DNA from: Vibrio intestinalis
GTDB lineage: Bacteria; Pseudomonadota; Gammaproteobacteria; Enterobacterales; Vibrionaceae
Length of the DNA stretch: 64,000 bases
Direction: 5' to 3'
Assembly: GCF_025195085.2 (NCBI RefSeq)
Contig: NZ_JANAVY020000003.1
Span: 124,001 to 188,000 of the forward strand
The notes below the pieces were generated by a model. The model was given only the letters and a program-made list of their open reading frames with translations. It ran no database searches and was not told where the DNA came from. The position numbers and the translations under genes are program-made. Below are positions 56,638-64,000 of the stretch, piece after piece (position 1 is the stretch's first letter; every line of letters starts with the position of its first letter).

Positions 56638-58017
56638 TCACAGCTCATCAAACGCTTCAATCGCTTCCGACAGCTTTTTCACGCCATGAATCTGCATTCC
56701 AGGGATACCACCTTTCGGCATATTCGCTGCCGGAACAATCGCCTTTTTGAAGCCATGTTTGAACGCTTCATTGAGTCGCTCTTGGCCACTCGGAACGGGG
56801 CGAATCTCTCCTGCTAAGCCAACTTCACCAAACACGACCACATCTTTTGGTAATGGGCGGTCTCTAAAGCTTGATAGTAGCGCCATCACTAATGCTAAGT
56901 CGGCACTGGTTTCAGTTACCTTCACGCCACCAACCACATTCACAAACACATCTTGGTCAGCCATTTGCAGACCACCGTGTTTATGTAATACCGCTAAAAG
57001 TAGAGATAGACGGTTTTGCTCTAGGCCAACCGCAACGCGACGTGGATTCGCCAATTGCGAGTAATCCACCAACGCTTGAATTTCGACCAATAATGGACGA
57101 GTACCTTCCCACACCACCATTACTGAACTGCCAGAGGTTTCTTCTTCTCCACGCGATAAGAAGATCGCCGATGGGTTACTGACCTCTTTTAACCCCTGGC
57201 CCGTCATAGCAAAAACACCGAGCTCATTTACCGCGCCAAAGCGGTTTTTGTGGCTGCGTAGGGTTCTAAATCGGCTATCTGTACCGCCATCAAGTAGCAC
57301 TGAACAGTCGATGATATGTTCAAGTACTTTTGGCCCCGCCAAAGTACCATCTTTAGTTACGTGGCCAACAATAAAGACCGCGACATTATTTTGCTTCGCG
57401 TAACGGGTTAATGCTGTTGCTGATTCACGAACCTGAGCAACGCTACCTGGGGAAGATTGAACATCTGCTACGTGCATCACCTGAATCGAGTCGATAACCA
57501 TGATTTTAGGCTGCTCTTTTTCTGCAACTTGGCAGATTCGATCAACATTCGTTTCAGAAAGCATTTTAAGGTGGTCTTTTGGCAAGCCAAGACGCGAGGC
57601 GCGCATCGCGACTTGCTGCAAAGATTCTTCACCCGTGACATACAAGGTTGGCATTTGCGATGACAGCAAACACATGGTCTGCAACAGCAAGGTTGATTTA
57701 CCCGCCCCAGGGTTACCACCAATCAATATCGCCGCGCCGGGTACAATGCCGCCCCCAAGCACACGATCGAGCTCTTTAAAGCCGCTGGTAAACCTAGGTA
57801 CTTCTTGTAAATCAATTTCAGATAACGTCTGAACTGCGCTTTCGCTACCAGAACCAGCGTAACCAGACAAGCGCTCATTGCGTGCTACTGTGGGCGATGC
57901 CGCAAGACGAACTTCTGAAATCGTATTCCATGCACCACATGCGTTACACTGCCCTTGCCAACGAGGAAAGTCAGCACCGCAGTCGTTACAAACATAAGCG
58001 CGTTTTGCTTTAGCCAT
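56638..58017 (-). CDS. radA: DNA repair protein RadA (Sms)
   Basis: RecA-like helicase of 459 residues that promotes branch migration during recombination. An N-terminal zinc finger (CNDCGADFPRWQGQCNACGAW) uses four cysteines; Walker A GGNPGAGKSTLL follows, and the RadA-specific KNRFG motif (HKNRFGAVNELG) is near 255. The C-terminal Lon-like domain is complete (KDVVVFGEVGLAGEIRPV). GAGGT lies just before the ATG. It is upstream of the cyclase gene on the same strand but 121 bp apart. Confidence 0.96.
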   Translation of the reverse strand: MAKAKRAYVCNDCGADFPRWQGQCNACGAWNTISEVRLAASPTVARNERLSGYAGSGSESAVQTLSEIDLQEVPRFTSGFKELDRVLGGGIVPGAAILIGGNPGAGKSTLLLQTMCLLSSQMPTLYVTGEESLQQVAMRASRLGLPKDHLKMLSETNVDRICQVAEKEQPKIMVIDSIQVMHVADVQSSPGSVAQVRESATALTRYAKQNNVAVFIVGHVTKDGTLAGPKVLEHIIDCSVLLDGGTDSRFRTLRSHKNRFGAVNELGVFAMTGQGLKEVSNPSAIFLSRGEEETSGSSVMVVWEGTRPLLVEIQALVDYSQLANPRRVAVGLEQNRLSLLLAVLHKHGGLQMADQDVFVNVVGGVKVTETSADLALVMALLSSFRDRPLPKDVVVFGEVGLAGEIRPVPSGQERLNEAFKHGFKKAIVPAANMPKGGIPGMQIHGVKKLSEAIEAFDEL

Positions 58018-58151
58018 ATAACCTCAGTGTTTTTTTGTGATATCGGCAACTTATTAAGTCACCTTATAGGCTTGATTCGCCGTAACATATCACTAAAGAT
58101 CTATTAATCAAGGCCGATATCTAATTCACAAGGACACTCTTACAAAAAAAC

Positions 58152-60497
58152 ATGCAGCAGTCGGAAATTCTCTCTATCGCAGAACGACTCATCCCAGTCT
58201 ATGGAACGGATGATTTCGAATACCTTCTATCTCAAATGACAGATGGGCAGCCTCCTTCGTCCCGAATTTTAGTCAAGATTGAATTGAAACGAGTGATGAG
58301 TCCTTGTTTCCGCTCGATTGATTTACGCGGCCGTGTCCAAGGAGAGTGTCGTGAATATGAATTGGACGGTATTACTCACTGGCTCGACGATGTTGCATTT
58401 AATATCTACCACAAAAATGTACGTAAATTTGGCGGCTATACCGAAGGGGTGTATGAAGCGTTATCCAACACTCGCAATAGCTTCAAGGTGATGAATCAGT
58501 TAGGCAAACCTCAAGGAAGTGACCTAACCAACCCTACCAGCACCGCCTTTAGCGCTGAACCTTTAGTGATGGGCTATGACCTAAAGCGCAAAGAAAACCG
58601 CCTCAAAATTGCCACACAAATTGAAATATCATTATCCAATGACCAATTGGTACATGGGGTTACGGTAGATATCTCCCCTTCTGGCGCCAAGTTTAAAGTC
58701 CCCTCTGCATTTGATTACAAACTCGGTGAGGCTATCGACATTACCTTTGTTGAGTTAGCTAAATCACTCTCTATTCTTAATATCGACAAGCCGATTCAAT
58801 TTCGCATTGTCGGTATCGATGAGTCTTATGAAAATGATGCGGTGCGTTTTTTAAGAACGGTCAATATTGGCGACAGCTCTGTTCTTGAAGAAATCATCAG
58901 CAACCGCTTAGAAAACGACTCACAAAAAGCACGACACGATAATCAAGACCGAGTCATCCGTACCCGAACCCGCGGTTATGAACATAACTACCTCAAGCAC
59001 TCTTGCAACTTACCGCTGTTTTTTAGTGGTAACGAGCTCAAACTGGTGTTGATGACAGAAAACAATCAACCCGTCTGGCAATATTGGAATGATGAACGCA
59101 ACCAGTTAACGCTCGGTAATTTATTCAGTAAAGAGCGAATGGAGTATTTGACTAAGCCCGGCATGCGAGGGTGTAGTAATGTTCTTTACTCGTTTAAACA
59201 CGATCACATGGGCAAAGAGATCTACTTTTCCATGATGATGCCGGAAGCCAATCGAGAGCAGCGCCATTTATTCTGGCATGTTGGAGCGAAAAAAAGCAGC
59301 TGGCGAGCCTTCCGCCTTTCAGTGTTTGAACTCTCTGATGACGAACGCGAGCAGCTTGATGACCTTCCACCAGAATCTCGTGAACTGATTCCCGGCCTGA
59401 CGCATTTTGGCATTTTGCAGGAAATCTCAGACTCTAGTACGGGTAAAGATTATCTACTCAGCGAAAAGCCTCGCTTACCAAGCAGCTCTTTGAACCGTTT
59501 TCGCCACAAACGCAATGCTCCGCATACACCTTTAAGCTTGTACTTTGATGCGCAAAGCCGTCGTAAAGAGCCAAGATATCAGTTCCGCTCACCTCTGATT
59601 GTTTCCGTGCCGGGGCAACAAGCATCCGGCGTAACACTCGATATATCGAGGCAAGGCCTCTATTTAGCGCTGACCTCGCCACTGGATGTTAAAGCCGATG
59701 ATATGTGTGAAGTGAACTTCAGCGAACTGCAACTTTACGATAAGTCTTTACCTCTTAATGCTGTTCCATACCGAGTCATCCGAATTAGCCCTGGGGGCAA
59801 ACGGGTACAGATGGTGATGGAGAACAACAATAAGAACCGTAAAACCATGGCCTTTTTTGGCCGACTCATTGAGCACAACCAAGCTAAGTTAGTCGCGAAG
59901 CCAGAAATGCTACCAAGCCAAGAGATGCTCGAAGGGCTGCACAATATCTTACTGGATAAGATAGTCAGCACACCGCTGTTTATTGAGAAGAAAGGCGGTA
60001 GCCTAAAACCCAAAGTCATTGGTGTTAAATACCCTCTTCTTCCGCATTTAGCTATCTTTGCCAAGCTTGGCCAGAACCACAAGTTTTCATTAGATCCAGT
60101 CTACAAAGGAAGAACTTCAACTCTGCTGGCTGAGCCGATGAAGCGAATTGAAGGCGTTAAACCGCAGTTTCATGAGTTATATGTCTCTACTCTGAAATTC
60201 GGCACGCGAATTCAATCACTCGAAACCAAACTTGCCTGTGACTTTGAATCGACCCAAGAGCGAATTCAGTTCATCAAGAAGACTCTAACCATGGGTGAAT
60301 TCTACGCACTGCGTATTTGCGGCGCACCCGTATTTGACCCATTAACCGAGCTACTAAGAAAAGACATTGAAGAGCTAAGCCATATCAGCTTGCATCAGGC
60401 GAGAACGTTAGAAAAAGAGATTTGTAATATCGTCGGCTACGGTGAAATCATCGACATTACTGAAGAGGTACTCATTCGACTCGAGTTAACCCAATAA
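58152..60497 (+). CDS. Large protein with two PilZ c-di-GMP-binding domains (PlzC-like)
   Basis: A 781-residue cytoplasmic protein. It carries two PilZ modules: the first with R146-K-E-N-R150 and DISPSGAKF (Asp173), the second with RKEPR (Arg471-Arg475) and DISRQGLYL (Asp497). Both keep the RxxxR and D-x-S-x-x-G residues needed to bind c-di-GMP. The regions between and after are helical with no motif I know. Its position next to radA and serB matches V. cholerae plzC (VC2344). It is a receptor, not an enzyme; the output is unknown. The cyclase 1.6 kb away makes a c-di-GMP circuit possible. Confidence 0.88.
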   Translation: MQQSEILSIAERLIPVYGTDDFEYLLSQMTDGQPPSSRILVKIELKRVMSPCFRSIDLRGRVQGECREYELDGITHWLDDVAFNIYHKNVRKFGGYTEGVYEALSNTRNSFKVMNQLGKPQGSDLTNPTSTAFSAEPLVMGYDLKRKENRLKIATQIEISLSNDQLVHGVTVDISPSGAKFKVPSAFDYKLGEAIDITFVELAKSLSILNIDKPIQFRIVGIDESYENDAVRFLRTVNIGDSSVLEEIISNRLENDSQKARHDNQDRVIRTRTRGYEHNYLKHSCNLPLFFSGNELKLVLMTENNQPVWQYWNDERNQLTLGNLFSKERMEYLTKPGMRGCSNVLYSFKHDHMGKEIYFSMMMPEANREQRHLFWHVGAKKSSWRAFRLSVFELSDDEREQLDDLPPESRELIPGLTHFGILQEISDSSTGKDYLLSEKPRLPSSSLNRFRHKRNAPHTPLSLYFDAQSRRKEPRYQFRSPLIVSVPGQQASGVTLDISRQGLYLALTSPLDVKADDMCEVNFSELQLYDKSLPLNAVPYRVIRISPGGKRVQMVMENNNKNRKTMAFFGRLIEHNQAKLVAKPEMLPSQEMLEGLHNILLDKIVSTPLFIEKKGGSLKPKVIGVKYPLLPHLAIFAKLGQNHKFSLDPVYKGRTSTLLAEPMKRIEGVKPQFHELYVSTLKFGTRIQSLETKLACDFESTQERIQFIKKTLTMGEFYALRICGAPVFDPLTELLRKDIEELSHISLHQARTLEKEICNIVGYGEIIDITEEVLIRLELTQ

Positions 60498-60526
60498 GCC
60501 ATCGTCATAAATAGTCGAGAAATAGA

Positions 60527-60554
60527 AAAGCGAGCTAAATAGCTCGCTTTCTCT
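60527..60554. terminator. Bidirectional terminator between PilZ gene and serB
   Basis: AAAGCGAGCTA (60527-60537) and TAGCTCGCTTT (60540-60550) nearly abut, so the real loop is formed by opening the last pairs. A- and T-rich flanks suit both convergent genes. Confidence 0.8.
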
Positions 60555-60562
60555 TTAATACC

Positions 60563-61543
60563 TTAAGGTAGAGGCTTAAAGCTGACCTTCTGCAGCTTAA
60601 CCAAATAGCCTGATAGGATACACATGACCCCTCCTAGCCTCGAATAACGCACCGCAGTTTGCGCTTGTTGTTCGACTTTTGGTTTTGCGTGATAAGCAAT
60701 GCCTAAACCAGCGGCATTCATCATCACCAAATCATTGGCACCATCGCCTACGGCAACTGTATTGTGCGCTTCAATTTGATATTGCTCTGCGAGTTGCAAC
60801 AAAATCTCAGCTTTCGTTTCAGCTGAAACAACATCACCCAGAACTTTACCCGTTAGCTTGCCATCGATAATCTCGAGCTGGTTGGATTGAGCAAAATCTA
60901 GGTTCAGCATATCCTTTAAATGGTCGGAGAAATAGGTAAAGCCGCCAGAGGCAATCGCCGTCTTCCAACCAAATTTTTGCAGTGTTGCAATCAGCTGAGG
61001 CAGATCTGGCATCAAGGGCAATTGGCTGCGCACTTCACTCAAAATAGACTCATCCGCCCCTTCTAACTTGCCGACTCGTTGACGAAGGCTTTGCTCAAAA
61101 TCTAACTCACCTTGCATAGCACGCTCAGTCACTTCAGACACTTCCTCACCCACACCGGCTAGCTTGGCAATCTCATCGATACACTCAATCTGGATAGCAG
61201 TAGAGTCCATATCAAAAACAATCAGACCAGGCTTAGTTACATCAGGGACATCTTGCAGACGAGCGTAATCTAGCTCCAACGCTTGCAGAATCTCTTCATG
61301 TTGCGGAGTCAGCTCTCCTGCCATTAAAGCTACTTCATAGCCGCCTACTTTCCAGGTATCTAAAATTGGTGTGAACTCGCCAACAAAAAAATCGATATCA
61401 TCAAAATGACGTGGGCTTAGGTAATCACCAAATACAATCCATTGAGCCTTACTGCGATGCAAGTTGGTCGAGAGACGAGTTTCAGGTAAGCGGTTAAGTA
61501 GCGTGGTATGACGTTGAATTGAAAGTGTATTAAACATATCCAT
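60563..61543 (-). CDS. serB: Phosphoserine phosphatase SerB
   Basis: Last enzyme of serine synthesis, a HAD phosphatase of 326 residues. The N-terminal regulatory part (about 1-100) is followed by the catalytic domain: motif I VFDMDSTAIQIECIDE, with nucleophile Asp, then motif II IASGGFTYFSD, and motif IV AVGDGANDLVMM. ATG 61543 (MDMFNTLS) is preferred, with AAGGAA 8 bases upstream, over the ORF start at 61573. It is divergent from ytjB, the same arrangement as in E. coli. Confidence 0.95.
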   Translation of the reverse strand: MDMFNTLSIQRHTTLLNRLPETRLSTNLHRSKAQWIVFGDYLSPRHFDDIDFFVGEFTPILDTWKVGGYEVALMAGELTPQHEEILQALELDYARLQDVPDVTKPGLIVFDMDSTAIQIECIDEIAKLAGVGEEVSEVTERAMQGELDFEQSLRQRVGKLEGADESILSEVRSQLPLMPDLPQLIATLQKFGWKTAIASGGFTYFSDHLKDMLNLDFAQSNQLEIIDGKLTGKVLGDVVSAETKAEILLQLAEQYQIEAHNTVAVGDGANDLVMMNAAGLGIAYHAKPKVEQQAQTAVRYSRLGGVMCILSGYLVKLQKVSFKPLP

Positions 61544-61673
61544 GTCTAGAATTCCTTTGATTATTGCTATCACGTTACCCTATTGCAATTTGGTAGCGCA
61601 AGTCTCAATATGCTTACCGTAGTCTAAAATGTCTTTTTATTCTCTATTTAAGAGAAAGTACGGTAGGTAATAT

Positions 61674-62282
61674 ATGGACTCTTCACTGTTTTCATTCCGC
61701 ATGGCGATGCGAATCCTGGCGATCTTACTACTCATCGCTGGCGGCGCCATCATTGCGGTCAACAGCGTTAAGATCACCAAAGGTAATGAGCAAATCCAAG
61801 CTAATCAGTTAGAAGTGCTGAGTAAGATGCTGATCTCTCAAGCCTCGCTTTCCGCTGGTGATATGATTGCAAACCAAGATCAAGAGCGCTTACTCAAACT
61901 GACTAACCAACTTTCCACCGACGAACTGGTGTTTGATGCCACCATTTATGACGCTGAAGGAATTCGTTTAGCATCGAGCGAAAAAGCAAAATCTGTACGT
62001 GAAATTCTAGGCTTAGACACCCCTCTTGAAACCGCACGTATTGGCCGTCAGCAGCTAGTTGAGCCCGTCATGCATGATAACGCTATTGTTGGCTTTATTC
62101 GCCTGACCTTTGAGACAGGGCGTTTAACTGCGTTCTCTGATCACTACTATCGTAAGAGTGATCGTTACATGTATGGCATGGTTGGCATGAGTTTTATCGC
62201 AGGGCTATTGCTGGCGTTTGTGATTCGTCGCAAGCCTAAGAGTAAAGGCGAAAACCTGCTGTTAAAAGAGATGGCGCAATAA
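61674..62282 (+). CDS. ytjB: YtjB/AhpA (Smp) family membrane protein
   Basis: A 202-residue inner-membrane protein with one helix near the N terminus (about 12-30) and one near the C terminus (about 168-186) enclosing a periplasmic domain (about 35-160). The family sits divergently next to serB across gamma-proteobacteria, as here, but its role is unclear. DATIYDAEGIRLASSE has the look of a PAS-like/double-Cache-type fold (inference). TAGGTAA precedes the ATG. Confidence 0.85.
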   Translation: MDSSLFSFRMAMRILAILLLIAGGAIIAVNSVKITKGNEQIQANQLEVLSKMLISQASLSAGDMIANQDQERLLKLTNQLSTDELVFDATIYDAEGIRLASSEKAKSVREILGLDTPLETARIGRQQLVEPVMHDNAIVGFIRLTFETGRLTAFSDHYYRKSDRYMYGMVGMSFIAGLLLAFVIRRKPKSKGENLLLKEMAQ

Positions 62283-62310
62283 GCTGTCACCATTAAACCG
62301 AACAGATCAA

Positions 62311-62341
62311 AAAAGCCCCGCACTTAATGTGCGGGGCTTTT
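62311..62341. terminator. Bidirectional terminator between ytjB and deoD
   Basis: A 13-bp perfect stem (62311-62323 with 62329-62341, loop TTAAT) with A- and T-runs at both ends ends both genes. Confidence 0.92.
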
Positions 62342-62376
62342 ACTATATAAAAATATCTACTTATGATGAGAACAGA

Positions 62377-63096
62377 TTACTCTTCATCACCCAGTAGTAC
62401 AGAATCTAGCGCGATAAGCATCATTTCATTGAAGGTGGTCGCGCGCTCATCTGATGTGGTTTGTTCACCTGTTTTGATGTGGTCAGACACAGTACAGATA
62501 CTCAGAGCTTTTGCACCGTATTCAGCAGCCACGCCATAGATACCCGCAGCTTCCATCTCAACACCAACGATGCCGTATTTGTCCATTACATCGAACATTT
62601 CAGGATCTGGCGTGTAGAACAATTCAGCAGAGAATAAGTTACCTACTTTCACATCAATACCGCGTGCTTTTGCTGCTTGTTCTGCTGCGCGAACCATTTT
62701 GTAGTCAGCAATCGCTGCAAAGTCATGGCCTTTAAAGCGAATGCGGTTTACTTTTGAATCCGTACACGCGCCCATGCCAATCACAACATCACGAACTTTA
62801 ATGTCTTCGCTTACTGCGCCACAGCTACCCACACGGATAACTTTCTTAACACCAAAATCTTTAATAAGTTCAGTTACGTAGATAGAGCACGATGGGATAC
62901 CCATACCGTGACCCATCACTGAAATCTTACGACCTTTGTAAGTACCTGTGTAACCGAACATATTACGAACATCACACACTTGAACCACGTCATCTAGAAA
63001 TGTTTCTGCAATGTATTTTGCGCGTAGCGGGTCACCCGGCATTAGAACTACATCAGCGAAATCGCCCATTTCAGCATTAATATGTGGAGTTGCCAT
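62377..63096 (-). CDS. deoD: Purine nucleoside phosphorylase DeoD
   Basis: Hexameric phosphorylase of 239 residues that cleaves purine (deoxy)nucleosides with phosphate to base plus (deoxy)ribose-1-phosphate. It starts [23 protein letters not shown], cited in part, with phosphate-site Arg and Gly residues; RVGSCGAV and [11 protein letters not shown] (substrate-binding Met/Glu) are also present, along with the catalytic Asp in TVSDHI. It lies 68 bp downstream of deoB with a terminator-like hairpin between. It belongs to the deo nucleoside catabolic operon. Confidence 0.97.
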   Translation of the reverse strand: MATPHINAEMGDFADVVLMPGDPLRAKYIAETFLDDVVQVCDVRNMFGYTGTYKGRKISVMGHGMGIPSCSIYVTELIKDFGVKKVIRVGSCGAVSEDIKVRDVVIGMGACTDSKVNRIRFKGHDFAAIADYKMVRAAEQAAKARGIDVKVGNLFSAELFYTPDPEMFDVMDKYGIVGVEMEAAGIYGVAAEYGAKALSICTVSDHIKTGEQTTSDERATTFNEMMLIALDSVLLGDEE

Positions 63097-63125
63097 ACCA
63101 TTTTCCTTTCTAAAAGTTAGGCCGA

Positions 63126-63149
63126 AAAAAGGCGTCTTATAAGACGCCT
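63126..63149 (-). terminator. Perfect palindrome with T-run between deoB and deoD
   Basis: AGGCGTCTTATAAGACGCCT (63130-63149) is a 20-bp perfect palindrome followed on the minus strand by T6. It would act as an internal, probably partial, terminator inside the deo operon. Confidence 0.75.
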
Positions 63150-63164
63150 AATTAGAGTATTAAT

Positions 63165-64000
63165 TTACAGGAAGCTTTCGCCGTATTCCATCGCTGATGT
63201 ATCAAAATAACCTGCTAGCGATTGACCGATATCGGCAAACGTATCACGACGACCTAACGAACCTGCTGGTACTTTGTGACCGTAAACAAGCACAGGAATA
63301 TGCTCACGAGTATGGTCTGTACCTTGCCATGTTGGGTCACAGCCGTGGTCAGCAGTTAGAATCAACACATCGTCTTCTTCCATTAGCTCAAGTACTTCAT
63401 TGATACGGCCATCAAAATACTCAAGTGCGGCAGCATAACCTGCTACATCACGGCGGTGGCCGTAAGCTGAGTCGAAGTCTACAAAGTTAGTGAATACGAT
63501 GGTGTTGTCGCCTGCTACTTTGATTTGCTCAAGCGTCGCTTCAAACAGCGCAGGAATACCTGTCGCTTTCACTTTTTTGCTGATACCACAACCTGCGTAG
63601 ATGTCAGAGATCTTACCGATCGAAACCACTTCACCCTGCTTTTCATCAACCAGTTTTTGCAACACAGTTGCCGCTGGCGGCTCAACAGAAAGGTCACGAC
63701 GGTTGCCGGTACGTTCAAACTGACCTTTACCTGCACCAACAAATGGACGCGCGATAACACGGCCAATGTTGTAATCTTCAAGCTCTTCACGTGCGATTTG
63801 GCATAGCTCTAGTAGACGCTCTAAACCAAATGTCTCTTCGTGGCAGGCAATCTGGAATACTGAGTCTGCTGACGTGTAGAAAATTGGCAAGCCAGTTTTC
63901 ATATGTTCTTCACCTAGATTATCTAGGATCTCAGTACCTGATGAGTGGCAGTTGCCAAGGAAACCATCAAGACCAGCGCGCTCTAGGATGCGATCGGTCA
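63165..64000 (-). CDS. deoB: Phosphopentomutase DeoB, C-terminal part (cut by window edge)
   Basis: C-terminal 277 residues or so of a manganese-dependent phosphopentomutase that converts (deoxy)ribose-1-phosphate to the 5-phosphate. The frame is open to the window end (upstream residues read [16 protein letters not shown]), so ATG 63902 is internal. Metal-binding motifs are visible in the C-terminal part: [13 protein letters not shown] and [14 protein letters not shown]. The gene continues upstream of this window. It precedes deoD, as in the usual deoC-deoA-deoB-deoD order. Confidence 0.95.
   Translation of the reverse strand, partial: TDRILERAGLDGFLGNCHSSGTEILDNLGEEHMKTGLPIFYTSADSVFQIACHEETFGLERLLELCQIAREELEDYNIGRVIARPFVGAGKGQFERTGNRRDLSVEPPAATVLQKLVDEKQGEVVSIGKISDIYAGCGISKKVKATGIPALFEATLEQIKVAGDNTIVFTNFVDFDSAYGHRRDVAGYAAALEYFDGRINEVLELMEEDDVLILTADHGCDPTWQGTDHTREHIPVLVYGHKVPAGSLGRRDTFADIGQSLAGYFDTSAMEYGESFL

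Overview
The window is ordinary chromosomal DNA of a gamma-proteobacterium, almost certainly a Vibrio. The evidence is gene order: ppx / pstS-phoR-phoB / rdgC, queA-tgt-yajC-secD-secF, aceB-aceA beside oxyR-peroxiredoxin, and fusA2 / radA / PilZ receptor / serB / ytjB / deoD-deoB all follow arrangements known from Vibrio chromosome 1. The species cannot be fixed from this sequence. I saw no rRNA, tRNA, insertion sequence, prophage or CRISPR array.

Layout. 1-3.7 kb: end of ppx, then the convergent phosphate-sensing operon phoB-phoR-pstS with a Pho-box-like site upstream of phoB. 4-7.4 kb: rdgC, a DUF3010 gene, and the tRNA-modification gene trhP (yegQ) with a ferredoxin. 7.4-9.8 kb: small genes and the murein endopeptidase mepA. 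9.9-15.6 kb: queA, tgt, yajC, secD, secF (queuosine modification and Sec translocon accessory factors). 15.9-20.7 kb: two paralogous HBM-type chemoreceptors flanking a CBS-domain gene. 20.8-26.3 kb: the glyoxylate shunt (aceB, aceA), then oxyR divergent from a 2-Cys peroxiredoxin. 26.4-28.4 kb: a two-gene operon (NifU-like scaffold plus GGGtGRT protein) preceded by what I read as a fluoride riboswitch; this is the most interesting locus. 28.7-35.2 kb: dapD, mltC, nnrS, a gamma-glutamylcyclotransferase-like gene, and a LysR regulator divergent from chromate transporter chrA. 35.3-46.7 kb: a complete Tad (Flp) pilus cluster of 14 genes on the minus strand. 47.5-50.4 kb: an acyl-CoA synthetase, a small ORF and a LysR regulator. 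50.5-58 kb: fusA2, a HAD phosphatase, a polytopic membrane protein split by a frameshift in a G5 run, a 7TM-DISM diguanylate cyclase, and radA. 58.1-64 kb: a double-PilZ c-di-GMP receptor, serB, ytjB, and deoD with partial deoB.

The genes form several functional sets: phosphate starvation sensing, protein export, acetate/fatty-acid use with peroxide defence next to it, adhesion (Tad pilus), and c-di-GMP signalling (cyclase and PilZ receptor within 4 kb). Intrinsic terminators are frequent and mostly lie between convergent genes. All functions are assigned by family recognition from the translated sequence and motifs; no database search was run.
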